Shown here in pieces: positions 1 to 8,694 of a DNA stretch of 64,000 nucleotides. The notes under the pieces are model-generated. The model ran no database searches and was not told the DNA's origin. It was given only the letters and a program-made list of their open reading frames with translations. Numbering within the stretch: position 1 is the stretch's first letter; each line of letters begins with the position of its first letter. Position numbers and translations under genes: made by a program. This DNA is from Mesobacillus jeotgali (GTDB lineage Bacteria > Bacillota > Bacilli > Bacillales > Cytobacillaceae): NCBI RefSeq assembly GCF_900166585.1, contig NZ_FVZC01000009.1, forward strand, positions 310,001 to 374,000. Direction: 5' to 3'.

Positions 1-79
1 TTTGGTACTCCCTGTTAATTTAGAGTGATAATTTCATATAACTTAGAAAAAAATAAGGATATGAAAGGAGGGATCACAA

Positions 80-469
80 ATGTCTGCGAAAAAGTGGATT
101 ACTGGATGTATCGTTTTTCTTGCAATGTTTATGGTTGTGGCAACTATAGGCGCAGAAGGCGGTTTTGCCGTGTCTGATGTTGTAACTAAACCAATGGAGA
201 ATGTTAAGGTGATTGAAGTAGAGTTGAATGATGATTACTTTAATCCGAAAGTTATCACGATTCCAAACGGAACAACTACAACATTGAAATTAATAAACAA
301 AGGGAAGAAAGAGCACACCTTTACAGTGGAAAAGCTTGGGATTGACATCGAGCTCCAGCCCGGAAAAGAAAAAAACATTTCCGTGAAACCGGAACAGAAC
401 GGTACTTATGAACTGATATGTCGCTATCATTTCCAGGAAGGAATGGTTGGGAAAGTAATTGTTAAATAA
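80..469 (+). CDS. Secreted/membrane-anchored cupredoxin-domain protein
   Basis: A 129-residue exported copper-binding-type protein. Residues 5-29 form a hydrophobic signal/anchor. The rest is a plastocyanin-like beta domain with the full ligand set in the expected order: His79 (in EHTF), Cys114, His117 (CRYH) and Met122. This is the mononuclear blue-copper pattern, so an extracytoplasmic electron-transfer or copper-handling role is likely. AAAGGAGGG lies 7-8 nt before the ATG and fixes the start. The gene is single, with a long hairpin after it. No copper chaperone or oxidase gene is adjacent, so the partner is unknown. Confidence 0.85.
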   Translation: MSAKKWITGCIVFLAMFMVVATIGAEGGFAVSDVVTKPMENVKVIEVELNDDYFNPKVITIPNGTTTTLKLINKGKKEHTFTVEKLGIDIELQPGKEKNISVKPEQNGTYELICRYHFQEGMVGKVIVK

Positions 470-558
470 AAAGCAGGTCCAATAATGAATGAGCACCCTA
501 AAGGTTAGAGTGTATTCTGACTTTTGGGGGCACATCATTATAAGGCCTGCTTTCTTTT
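468..558 (+). terminator. Long stem-loop terminator after cupredoxin gene
   Basis: The arms AAAGCAGGTCC and GGCCTGCTTT are separated by about 60 nt and are extended inside by AATAATGA/TCATTAT. A TTCTTTT tract follows. Confidence 0.6.
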
Positions 559-647
559 GTTTAAGGTAGTAAGAATAGGTTCACTTCTAATAAATGATAA
601 ATATAATGTTTGGTAAGGATATCATTTAACATGAGGTGGAAAGGTGA

Positions 648-1205
648 ATGTTTTTTAAGCCTATTTCTGAAGAAGTGCATTTAACTCAACTAATATTCAA
701 CAAACGAAAAAAAACCATGAAGCTTATTTTGGGGGCACTTTTTGCCTGTATTGCTGCGATCCTGCAGGCTGCAGGTGGCCTTCTACCAGGTATAGGATTA
801 TTTTTTAGTCCATTCGCCACTGCACCTATTTTGTTATGTTCTATGTTATCCATTCCACTTGGACTAATGTCCTACTTTCTGACCATTATATTATTATTTA
901 TCCTGCAGCCAAGTGAATTAATTGTATTTCCATTTACAACAGGATTGTTAGGACTTGGCATAGGAGCATCATTTTACTTTTTTAGGAAGAGACTAAGCAT
1001 TATTACTTCAGGTACAATTCTTTTAAGTTCCGGAATGATGATTCTTTTATATATTTTCCACTTTCCCGTTCTAGGCCCATCCGTCCCTGATTCCTTTTCT
1101 TTACTTACAACCGCAGGGATCATTTTGCTTGCTTTTCTTTATAGCTGGATGTGGGTTGAAATTGCTTTACACATGTTTAAAAGACTAAAAATGTTTATAA
1201 GTTAG
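648..1205 (+). CDS. Hypothetical polytopic membrane protein
   Basis: A 185-residue integral membrane protein with about five or six hydrophobic segments (roughly residues 25-45, 50-72, 73-88, 92-112, 118-138 and 152-175). It has a short basic N-terminus and small-residue-rich helices. The size and Gly/Pro-rich first loop recall ECF-transporter S components or YybS-like proteins, but no diagnostic motif was seen, so no function is assigned. The ATG is preceded by GAGGTGG. An internal Met24 has no comparable ribosome site. The gene stands alone between two terminators. Confidence 0.6.
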   Translation: MFFKPISEEVHLTQLIFNKRKKTMKLILGALFACIAAILQAAGGLLPGIGLFFSPFATAPILLCSMLSIPLGLMSYFLTIILLFILQPSELIVFPFTTGLLGLGIGASFYFFRKRLSIITSGTILLSSGMMILLYIFHFPVLGPSVPDSFSLLTTAGIILLAFLYSWMWVEIALHMFKRLKMFIS

Positions 1206-1383
1206 TTTTTCCTCAAATCAACACATTATTGCCAGGTAGGTATAAGTCCAGGAACAGTCTTTGTTGATATATGATACAGGATATTTTTGATTTTTTAAAA
1301 GGTATACGGGAGTTAGCCTAGAAACTTATATGAGAGAAAATTGCGATATCAACTCATTCTATGTTCCGCACCTGGATAAACAA

Positions 1384-1422
1384 ACAACCAAGGGAGCCTA
1401 ATCGCTTCCTTGGTTTTATTTA
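1384..1422. terminator. Bidirectional terminator between convergent genes
   Basis: Arms AACCAAGGGAGC and GCTTCCTTGGTT with a 6-nt loop are followed by TTTTATTTAT. It serves the + strand membrane protein and the convergent - strand dehydrogenase-like gene. Confidence 0.7.
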
Positions 1423-1474
1423 TGCTTAATTTAATTCTTAATATCCCTGTAAGATATGTTCCTGAATTTATGAA

Positions 1475-2878
1475 TCACGGAATGATTTCAAAAACAGTAC
1501 CTTGGTTAAAGTCAGTCACTTTCATCGAGCTATAAACCCCTAAATATAATCTTGTCTGGTCTAGATTCGCTCCCAGACTTACATAATAAGCAGATTCCGA
1601 TCCGAAATTATAATCAGTTTCAATAACATTATAATCATTTAGTTTACAATCTGGCCTTACCCTCGTATAAGCTAAAACCCCTTTAACTGGAGTTCTCGAT
1701 TCTTCCCTGCGGGCTAAGTCGGTAAATACAACACTTCCATTCAAAGCGGGGATCGCTTTCCCCATATATGGATGGACTCCTGTAAGGGCAGTTCCCTCGA
1801 ACTTATCGGGCCGAGGGTCTCTATGATAATAATTAGTTAATGGCTGAATCCGCTTAACTGCTGTCTCAATTGCTTCACTGTAATAAACAACGGTTTTATC
1901 ATCCAAATTCGAATTTGCAGAGCAGACATTCATAATCGAAGTAGGAAAAGCGCCCTCCCATCCTCGCCATCCAAAGTTAATAGAGATTTCCTGTGCGGGG
2001 CTAGAGTTCATTAAAAGCTCAGTAACCGGTATCGGTTTATAATGAATGAATGAAAAAATCGATTCAACTATATCCTGTCCGACAATTCCCGCATATTTAA
2101 TATAATGATTATAATATCTTTGAAATGATATCCCTGGTATATTGCGTACTCCTTTGGCAATTACCGTAAGTATTTCCTGAATTGGTGCAGGCAGTTCATT
2201 AAAACGAGTAACTACGTGCTGATTATCGAAAGATGTATTTTTAGCTATATCGATTTCAATTATTTTACCGGCAATTTCCATATCGTCCTGACTCAAATTA
2301 AATGGATCATAGCCTAAACCGCCATCTCCTGTAGTTAAAACTAGCTTTCCTGTTTCAGGTGAAAAGTTTAAGCTATTGACACCATTATGATTAAAAAATG
2401 GCCTTCTTAAGTTGAGTAATGTACGTCGTTTTTTAGGCTGTCCATTCGCATGCAGAATCCATTCTTCTACTGTATCTATATGATCAAATTGAGTTTCTCT
2501 ATTAACCCATTTTCGATTTATAGTTTTTGGATCACAAGGGTCAGGCATTGAAGTTTCAGGAAGGGCACCGGGGCCTTGTGTTCCAGCTACTGAATAATGA
2601 AGATAGAACAAACCGTTGTAATTAAACTGTGGATGAAATGCAAGGCCTAATAATCCCCGTTCATCATAGCCACCGCCTCGAACCCCCAATTTAATAACTT
2701 GCGAGCGGATATCTAAAAAAGTTTTAATAGCTCCGTTACCTATATAAAAGATTTCTCCAATTTGGGTTGCAATAAATAATCTTTCAATCGAGTCTCCCGG
2801 TAAAATGGCAGTTTTCAAAACAGTGGGTAAGTTTATTTTACTTACAATCGGTTGTAAATTCACCTTTACTCTTTCCAT
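1475..2878 (-). CDS. PQQ-dependent sugar dehydrogenase-like beta-propeller protein
   Basis: A protein of about 467 residues of the glucose/sorbosone dehydrogenase (YliI/HHIPL-like) six-bladed propeller family. Blade 1 carries RLFIATQIGEIFYI, and the hallmark ERGLLGLAFHPQF lies near residue 85. The segment GKLVLTTGDGG is the usual Ca/PQQ-site loop. The C-terminus ends in a final blade strand (QGTVFEIIP). No signal peptide is evident, which is unusual for this mostly exported family. The chosen start is the ATG at 2878 because AGAGGTG overlaps the in-frame GTG at 2890. A Bacillus that makes no PQQ may use it as an aldose dehydrogenase with acquired cofactor, or for another role; the substrate is unknown. 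Confidence 0.75.
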   Translation of the reverse strand: MERVKVNLQPIVSKINLPTVLKTAILPGDSIERLFIATQIGEIFYIGNGAIKTFLDIRSQVIKLGVRGGGYDERGLLGLAFHPQFNYNGLFYLHYSVAGTQGPGALPETSMPDPCDPKTINRKWVNRETQFDHIDTVEEWILHANGQPKKRRTLLNLRRPFFNHNGVNSLNFSPETGKLVLTTGDGGLGYDPFNLSQDDMEIAGKIIEIDIAKNTSFDNQHVVTRFNELPAPIQEILTVIAKGVRNIPGISFQRYYNHYIKYAGIVGQDIVESIFSFIHYKPIPVTELLMNSSPAQEISINFGWRGWEGAFPTSIMNVCSANSNLDDKTVVYYSEAIETAVKRIQPLTNYYHRDPRPDKFEGTALTGVHPYMGKAIPALNGSVVFTDLARREESRTPVKGVLAYTRVRPDCKLNDYNVIETDYNFGSESAYYVSLGANLDQTRLYLGVYSSMKVTDFNQGTVFEIIP

Positions 2879-3100
2879 ATAACTTTTCACCTCTTCTTAT
2901 TGATTTTTTTATAAGAATATGGCTGGAAATTCTCTCTTAGTACCACAATAGGTCATAGAGTATGGCAAGGCCTTGCACCGTTATAGAACACAAGAACGAT
3001 ATGGGTAAGGGTATATGAGAAACTAATTAGGCATGTGTTTTACCTAAATCATTTGCGGTCTCCTTGCCTTATCCAACCGAGAAAACGTAGAAACAACTCA

Positions 3101-3160
3101 ATAGCATTTCGCTCTTTTCGCAAAGCTGTAATGAATGCTATCATACAGCTTTTTGGTTTT
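3101..3160 (+). promoter_or_regulatory. Candidate attenuator in leader of ThDP-enzyme gene
   Basis: Two mutually exclusive hairpins can be drawn. ATAGCATT (3101-3108) pairs with AATGCTAT (3134-3141). AAGCTGT (3123-3129) pairs with ACAGCTT (3145-3151), which is followed by a T-rich run. The first hairpin encloses and overlaps the arm of the second. No + strand gene ends upstream, so a terminator here suggests leader control of the gene at 3241. No T-box or known riboswitch core was recognised. Confidence 0.35.
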
Positions 3161-3240
3161 TTTGAAATTTACAAGTTCCCTTGAATGAATCACATATCAG
3201 AGGAAACCATTAAATTAGTACACATTTTTGGAGGGGAATT

Positions 3241-4836
3241 ATGAAAACTTCTGATTTGCTTGTTCAATGTTTGGAAACGGAAGGCGTAAGATGCGTTTTT
3301 GGGATATTCGGCAAGGAAGTATTAGATATTGCAGACTCATTGTCGAGATCAACATCAATCCAATATGTTCCTGTTCGCCACGAGCAGGGTGCAGCATTTA
3401 TGGCCGATGTATATGGGAGGGTATCGGGAAAACCTGGCGTTTGCCTGGCTACCCTTGGTCCTGGTGCCACAAATTTATTAACAGGTGTGGCAAGTGCCAC
3501 ATTGGATGGCTCACCTGTTGTAGCGATAACTGGGCAAGCTGGGATGGAAAGACAGCATAAACAGACTCATCAATTTATTGATGTAGTGAAAATCTTTGAA
3601 CCAGTAACGAAATGGTCAGTGCAAATTAAACAGTCAGAAACGGTTCCAGAAATTATCCATAACGCTTTTCGGAAAGCAGAAAGTGAAAAACCTGGAGCCG
3701 TGCTTGTAGAGTTACCAGAGAACCTGGCATCAGAGGCTATTTCCAGAAAAGCTATGTTTAAAAGATCTGCTCCAAGTGTCGTCCCGTCGATGAAGGAAAT
3801 CGAAGAAACAGAATTAATTCTTAAACAGTGTCAAAAACCTTTTATCCTCATTGGAAACGGCGTAATTAGGCAAGGGGCTAGCGAGGCCTTCCAAACTTTT
3901 GCTGAAAAGCTTAAAATACCAGTAGCAAACAGCTTTATGGCCAAAGGGGTCTTGCCAAAAAGTCATCCTCTTAATTACTTTACCTTTGGATTCAAAGAGA
4001 ATGATTTAGTATCAGAGGGAATAGTTGAGGCAGATCTGCTTATTGTGATTGGAATGGACATGATTGAAAGCCTTCCGAAAGACTGGAATAAAAATAAGGT
4101 TCCCGTTGTGCATATTCATTCTCGGGAGGCTGAGTGCGATGAATATTATCCTGTATGCAGTCAATTGATTGGTGATTTGGAACAAATCTTTAAGCTTCTG
4201 ATAAATAGGGATATAGTTTCTAAAGAGTGGGTTCCCGCCAACAGTCTCAAAGAAAGGATATTGCAGGACAGCCAAGCATTCTGGAATGAAGAAACGATAA
4301 GTAGACAGCCTCTAACAACCAGGAATATTCTCCATGTAATAGAAAAGCATACTGACAAAAACACCATTGTCCTATCTGATGTTGGTGAACACAAAATGAA
4401 AATAGCACGTCACTTCCATCCTGACTGGCCAGGGCAATTAATCATTTCAAATGGGCTTGCATCCATGGGAATCGCGTTGCCAGGATCGATAGGGGCAAAA
4501 TTGGCTGGGCCAGAAAAGAAAGTTATATGTATAACAGGAGATGGAGGACTCTTGATGAACGTGGGGGAAATTGAAACGGCAAAAAGATTAGGATTAGCTT
4601 TTGTGATCATTTGTTTGAATGATTCGATGCTGAAGATTGAAAAACAGATGATGGAAAAAAAGTTTGGCCACAGTTATGGTGTAAGTTTCAGCAATCCGGA
4701 TTTTGTTCAACTGGCAGAGAGCTTTGGGATAAAGGGTGTAAGGGCGAATGACCTTAAGGAACTTGACAACCTTCTTGCCCATGAAGTCTCATCACAGGAA
4801 GGAATTGTATTGATTGATGTACCAATCAGTGAGTAA
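3241..4836 (+). CDS. Acetolactate synthase-like thiamine-diphosphate enzyme
   Basis: A 531-residue ThDP-dependent enzyme with the full acetohydroxyacid-synthase architecture. The N-terminal PYR domain has the catalytic Glu in VRHEQGAAFMADVYGR (about residues 46-61). A central Rossmann-like domain spans about 190-320. The C-terminal PP domain has the Mg/ThDP motif GDGG...ND (about residues 430-460). This looks like the AlsS or 'catabolic' single-subunit type: no small regulatory subunit follows, and no alsD is adjacent. The likely reaction is pyruvate to acetolactate, but benzoylformate decarboxylase/oxalyl-type relatives cannot be excluded. GGAGGGG precedes the ATG. The 360-nt upstream region holds the candidate attenuator. 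Confidence 0.8.
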   Translation: MKTSDLLVQCLETEGVRCVFGIFGKEVLDIADSLSRSTSIQYVPVRHEQGAAFMADVYGRVSGKPGVCLATLGPGATNLLTGVASATLDGSPVVAITGQAGMERQHKQTHQFIDVVKIFEPVTKWSVQIKQSETVPEIIHNAFRKAESEKPGAVLVELPENLASEAISRKAMFKRSAPSVVPSMKEIEETELILKQCQKPFILIGNGVIRQGASEAFQTFAEKLKIPVANSFMAKGVLPKSHPLNYFTFGFKENDLVSEGIVEADLLIVIGMDMIESLPKDWNKNKVPVVHIHSREAECDEYYPVCSQLIGDLEQIFKLLINRDIVSKEWVPANSLKERILQDSQAFWNEETISRQPLTTRNILHVIEKHTDKNTIVLSDVGEHKMKIARHFHPDWPGQLIISNGLASMGIALPGSIGAKLAGPEKKVICITGDGGLLMNVGEIETAKRLGLAFVIICLNDSMLKIEKQMMEKKFGHSYGVSFSNPDFVQLAESFGIKGVRANDLKELDNLLAHEVSSQEGIVLIDVPISE

Positions 4837-5077
4837 AATATTCACATTTATCAGTATAAGGATTGAACTTATACTAATAACTTTTATGGGGCTAATAGCC
4901 AGTTGCACATGTATTGATAAGGTTTAACTGTCTCCCTTTTTTAATTGGATTTGCTTTAATAACTGTCTGATAAAACCCAAATCTGTCAGTATTTTAAATA
5001 CTTTATGGAACAATATTTTTTGCTTGATTTTGACAGGGTGAGGTGGCTGGTTTGAACTCAGCAGGATTCAAAAAGCA

Positions 5078-5117
5078 GAAAGCCTGTATCAGTTATTTGT
5101 TACAGGCTTTTCTTTTC
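5078..5117 (+). terminator. Rho-independent terminator
   Basis: AAAGCCTGTA and TACAGGCTTT form a perfect 10-bp stem, followed by TCTTTTC. It lies 240 nt downstream of the ThDP gene. A weaker AGTATAAG/CTTATACT hairpin sits closer, near 4855-4876. Confidence 0.65.
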
Positions 5118-5161
5118 TTATAAACCGCCGCTAGCTAGCTGATGCCTTAACTGGCCTGTTT

Positions 5162-5359
5162 TTAATTTAGGCTCTTTTCTCAAACTTTGTTGCTATTGAC
5201 TGCAAAATAGGATGGAATTATTTAAGTTTCTTCACAAAGTAACGCTTAATAAGAGAAAAGAGCTTGCCAACTTAGTACCGACCTGCAAAATAGCTTTTAT
5301 CACGTTAAAATCGGCTTTAGGATTTTAACAACAATCTTTACGAAAACAGCCTTAATTTA
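5162..5359. mobile_element. MITE-like element, copy 1, with 8-bp target duplication
   Basis: A 182-bp non-coding element (5170-5351) flanked by TTAATTTA on both sides (5162-5169 and 5352-5359). The ends are imperfect inverted repeats: left GGCTCTTTTCTCAAACTTTG, right (reverse complement) GGCTGTTTTCGTAAAGATTG. An internal perfect hairpin GTTAAAATC/GATTTTAAC lies near the right end. Copy 2 at 9309-9489 is nearly identical, and a partial inverted copy is at about 18390. It sits between the convergent ThDP and manganese-catalase genes. Eight-bp duplications and a GGCTCTTT-type end recall ISL3-family transposons, so it may be mobilised by one elsewhere in the genome. Confidence 0.85.
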
Positions 5360-5366
5360 ATAACCG

Positions 5367-6221
5367 CTACATCATGTTAGGCGGCATATGGCCATCCTTC
5401 ATCACTGCTGGGAGGGTGTCATGGATATAAGGAGGAGCGGGTTTAAGTTTAGGCTTTGGTCCGAACGGAACCGGGTTCTGGACATATTGGAAGGTTCCTA
5501 AGCCATCCATGCTAGGTCCGCTTGCCCATCTGCCGGAGGCACTTTCGTCTCCTTCTGAAAAGTTGAAGAGTACATAAGATACTTCCTGTTTTTCCAGATG
5601 TTTCGGGAATGTACTTGGTACCACCACATTTTCTTTTGCTTCCAATTCCTTTATAGCCGCAATCCACTGATTTTGGTGCATGGTATCCCTTGCCAGCAGC
5701 CATGCAAGCATATCCCTTACACCAGGGTCGGTCGTTTCATTATACAATCGGGCAACCTGCAGTCTTCCTTGTGATTCAGCATTCAGATTAGCCCTGAAGT
5801 CTGCAAGGAGATTGCCGCTTGCAATGATATAATCGGCTGTCCAGCGGTTTCCAACACTGTCAGCAGGCATTGCTCCAAGTCCCGATACAATGACATGCTG
5901 TGGATTCATTCCTCCCAGGATCGCCTTCATCATCGGATCCTTAGCGGCTTCCTCCTGAGCCCCAACAGGCGCTCCATCCAAAAGTCTGGCAATCATAGTC
6001 GAAAGCATTTCAATATGGGCAAGCTCTTCTGTTCCTGTATCCATTAGAAGATCGCGATATTTCCCATCACCGCGGGTGTTCCATCCCTGAAACAAATATT
6101 GAAGGGCAACTGAAATTTCCCCGAATTGTCCGCCAAGCACTTCCTGTAGTTTTTTTGCATAGACAGGATCGGGCCTTTCGGGCTTTGCTTGATATTGTAA
6201 CTCTTTTATATGATAAAACAT
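5367..6221 (-). CDS. Manganese catalase (CotJC/YdbD type)
   Basis: A 284-residue non-haem dimanganese catalase, expected to convert hydrogen peroxide to water and oxygen. A four-helix ferritin-like core carries the Glu/His ligand segments EISVALQYLFQGW and EELAHIEMLS, and a later ARDTMHQNQW helix supplies further ligands. The C-terminal tail is Pro-rich (FGPKPKLKPAPPYIHD), as in YdbD. The start at 6221 is chosen because GGGGAGG lies 7 nt before it; the in-frame ATG at 6248 lacks a ribosome site. It is probably a stress or spore-coat-associated protein. It is monocistronic, and its 3' end abuts the MITE. Confidence 0.88.
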   Translation of the reverse strand: MFYHIKELQYQAKPERPDPVYAKKLQEVLGGQFGEISVALQYLFQGWNTRGDGKYRDLLMDTGTEELAHIEMLSTMIARLLDGAPVGAQEEAAKDPMMKAILGGMNPQHVIVSGLGAMPADSVGNRWTADYIIASGNLLADFRANLNAESQGRLQVARLYNETTDPGVRDMLAWLLARDTMHQNQWIAAIKELEAKENVVVPSTFPKHLEKQEVSYVLFNFSEGDESASGRWASGPSMDGLGTFQYVQNPVPFGPKPKLKPAPPYIHDTLPAVMKDGHMPPNMM

Positions 6222-6475
6222 CAAATTCCTCCCCAAAACATATTTCACTACCTACTATCCTATGGGCTTTTGCCGGTAAGGTAACTTGAACCACAGAAGA
6301 ATTTATATTTATAACCAATTCTTCTAGAATCATTCTGCATCATTTATTAGCAAAAACAGCAATAGAATGGAAGGGGAGTATAAATTGCCTGTTCTTCAGT
6401 ACAGAGAAGGGGGAATGAAAAATTCACTTTTTTTACAGAAAAGGAACAACGCAGATTGATATTATTAAAGATCGA

Positions 6476-7546
6476 TTGATAAAAATGCAACAAAAGGGCT
6501 TTACAAAGAAACCCTCAGCGGAAGAAAGAAAAATCATTAATACAATAATGGTGAAGACGGAGGAACTGAACCAAAACAATGTTACCAGGACAAAGGCATA
6601 TCTGGATTTCTATTTAAGGCATCCAGAAATCCATTGGGCTTTCCTTGCACATATGGTCTCCCGCAATGGGGGCTGGAGCATGACCGATTTGAAGGGGGAG
6701 CTTTTATCAAGATTGCTGTCGAGAAAGGAAAAACAGTCTTATTTTTCTTTTCTGGAAAGAGGGAATTGGCTTATATTCCAGGATGCCTTTCCTCAGCTGC
6801 TTCTGTATGAAGAAAGTATCAAGAGGAAGGAACCGTTGTTTTCCCTGCTTCGTTACTTTAATGTTTCATTCTTCATGGAAACAATATGGGATTACTGCTG
6901 GAGGACTCCAGATTCCGCAATTCTGACAACAGCCCTTATTATCAATGAACAAAACTATATTGAAAAGAGAGTAATCCAGAACCAAACCTTTATCAAAGAA
7001 GTATTCAAAACACTTGAGTTTGAATTGCAGGAGTTGTTGTCATTAAATCATATTTTGTTTCCATATATAGATTATGGAATTCTAAAGCTTGCCGGACAGG
7101 CAGTGAACCAGTTTGAATCCTTGCCTGAACGGATACGGCTGGGGAAGAGGCTATACACAATTTTATTTGAAAAGGATCTATTGATTAAGGCAGTGGAATG
7201 GGCTAAAGAACACACTCACACTGGCTCAAGAATGGATTATTGGCCTCACATTTTCAGCCATGTGAATGAGGGCATTCCCAGCCTGCAATACAAAAAGAAA
7301 TTGAAGACCTGCAAGCTGCGGGCAGGAGCGAGGAGAATCTATAGCCCGAGTCTGAAGAATGCCTGGAAAAATGTTGAACATGAAGATGCCGGCCATAACG
7401 AATGGTTCAGTGACTTTCGTATTTTGGATTATTTAAAGGACAAGGAAGAACCGTTGATTGGGAATATTGAATATGATTACTGTCAGGCTTTAGAGAAACT
7501 GGAAATGGCTGCATTTACGAAAAAAGTTCTGTCGATATTGGATTAG
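6476..7546 (+). CDS. DUF2515 family protein (YppC-like), 5' end uncertain
   Basis: A roughly 356-residue cytoplasmic protein matching the DUF2515/YppC pattern, with the conserved stretch NVTRTKAYLDFYLRHPEIHW near residue 35 and HMVSRNGGWSMTDLKG after it. The function of the family is unknown. From this TTG, or the ATG at 6485, there is no good ribosome site. The frame stays open upstream to 6419 and reads plausibly. A perfectly placed AGAAGGGGGA-ATG at 6415 is out of frame by one base beside an A5 run. A one-base deletion there would give a roughly 376-residue protein starting MKIHFF, so this is either a frameshifted start or a sequence error. Confidence 0.7.
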   Translation: MIKMQQKGFTKKPSAEERKIINTIMVKTEELNQNNVTRTKAYLDFYLRHPEIHWAFLAHMVSRNGGWSMTDLKGELLSRLLSRKEKQSYFSFLERGNWLIFQDAFPQLLLYEESIKRKEPLFSLLRYFNVSFFMETIWDYCWRTPDSAILTTALIINEQNYIEKRVIQNQTFIKEVFKTLEFELQELLSLNHILFPYIDYGILKLAGQAVNQFESLPERIRLGKRLYTILFEKDLLIKAVEWAKEHTHTGSRMDYWPHIFSHVNEGIPSLQYKKKLKTCKLRAGARRIYSPSLKNAWKNVEHEDAGHNEWFSDFRILDYLKDKEEPLIGNIEYDYCQALEKLEMAAFTKKVLSILD

Positions 7547-7667
7547 GCCATGTTATCAAATAAGCGCTTGGGTAATTCCTGAGCGCACCTTCTTATATGA
7601 AAATGCTGCGAATCGTTTTTATAAAAGGTCTGTCAAACAATCTATTTTTGCACCGTATAGTTTGATT

Positions 7668-8240
7668 TTACTTATGATTCATGTGTTGCTGTGGCTCCTG
7701 TAAATGCTGAAGATCTGCAATCCATTGGGATCCTAAAAAGCTGCCTGATAAAAGATATATTGAAAGCAAAACAAAAGAGATTGCTGGCTTGATAAGGTCC
7801 CTTTTTGACTTAATCGATGAGGAATCAGATAGCAGGATTCTAAAAAGAAATAAGGCTGAAAGTGTAATCGTTAAAAAAATGTTAATCATGATGAGTGCCT
7901 TTTCAGGCAAGAGCATTTCACCCAGCATAGCCCCCATCATGCCACCCATAATACCGGACATAAGCCCCTCAATTGAGGAGAGAGTATTGAATAAAGCTCC
8001 TAATATGCTGCCACATACAGCCCCTATCAACATGGAAAGCAGGGTGGAACTAAACATGTCGCCGCGATAAACAGCTCCAAGCAGGATGCCTGTTGTTAAC
8101 CCTATATTCATTCCCAGGTACATTGAGATAATCATCCCGCTCATGCCAGACAGAGAAGGCCTGTAGTTGCGCACCAATATAATGGAAACAAGTAAGACGG
8201 TTAAAAGAGTGAAAAATACATAAGCATTGAAAATGACCAT
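7668..8240 (-). CDS. Hypothetical glycine/methionine-rich membrane protein
   Basis: A 190-residue integral membrane protein with about six hydrophobic segments. Two Gly-zipper-like regions stand out: SGMSGMIISMYLGMNIG, and MSGIMGGMMGAMLGEML near residue 95. The second resembles a pore- or helix-packing motif with many Met residues. The C-terminus is His/Gln-rich (QHLQEPQQHMNHK). Together the Met and His might bind metal, but this is speculation. AGGAGG stands 7 nt before the ATG. No family was recognised, and the neighbours give no clue. Confidence 0.6.
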   Translation of the reverse strand: MVIFNAYVFFTLLTVLLVSIILVRNYRPSLSGMSGMIISMYLGMNIGLTTGILLGAVYRGDMFSSTLLSMLIGAVCGSILGALFNTLSSIEGLMSGIMGGMMGAMLGEMLLPEKALIMINIFLTITLSALFLFRILLSDSSSIKSKRDLIKPAISFVLLSIYLLSGSFLGSQWIADLQHLQEPQQHMNHK

Positions 8241-8373
8241 GGACTGTCCTCCTTTTCACCATCATATGAAAATGGAGATAAGACCATGCTAGATTACGGG
8301 AAGTCATAAAGGAAAAACACCGCAACCGCAGCTGGGCTCTATAGCTTACTATGGTTACAGGGGATATTCTCTA

Positions 8374-8398
8374 GTTTATATCATTGTATGAAGGGTAC
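8374..8398 (+). promoter_or_regulatory. SigB-type promoter
   Basis: GTTTAT, 13 nt, GGGTAC: a close match to the general-stress SigB consensus (GTTTAA-N12-15-GGGTAT). It lies 42 nt before the small gene at 8440. Confidence 0.55.
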
Positions 8399-8439
8399 GG
8401 ACATAATGGAGACAGAACTCAATTCAATAAAAGGAGGGA

Positions 8440-8598
8440 ATGGAAATGGATAAAAACAAGGCTCCTAACAAAGGGTTGAATACTGACCAGAATAACGGAT
8501 TGTCTGATACCCAGGAAGTACTTTATGCCAAGGAATTTTCAAGGGCAGTCAAAGCGGAAAATAGGTACAGAGAAGAAAATCAAAATAAAAAGAAATAA
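8440..8598 (+). CDS. Small hydrophilic stress/spore-type protein
   Basis: A 52-residue, very charged, Asn/Lys/Glu-rich protein with no hydrophobic segment. AAAGGAGGG precedes ATG 8440; a second in-frame ATG lies two codons later. A SigB-like promoter upstream and a strong terminator downstream frame a one-gene transcript, so the short frame is likely real. The composition resembles small acid-soluble spore or YfhD-like stress proteins, but no signature was recognised. Confidence 0.6.
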   Translation: MEMDKNKAPNKGLNTDQNNGLSDTQEVLYAKEFSRAVKAENRYREENQNKKK

Positions 8599-8614
8599 TA
8601 TGAGAGATATGGAT

Positions 8615-8655
8615 GAAGAGACTTTCCTGCAGCCAGGAAAGTCTCTTATTTATAT
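8615..8655 (+). terminator. Strong rho-independent terminator
   Basis: AGAGACTTTCCTG and CAGGAAAGTCTCT form a 13-bp stem with a 4-nt loop, then TTATTTAT. Confidence 0.75.
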
Positions 8656-8659
8656 GGGT

Positions 8660-8690
8660 AAAAAAAGCCTCTGCAGTCACAGGGGCTTCT
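8660..8690 (-). terminator. Terminator of the M50-like gene
   Basis: Read on the - strand, AAGCCCCTG and CAGAGGCTT pair and run into a T6 tract. Confidence 0.6.
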
Positions 8691-8694
8691 AAAA

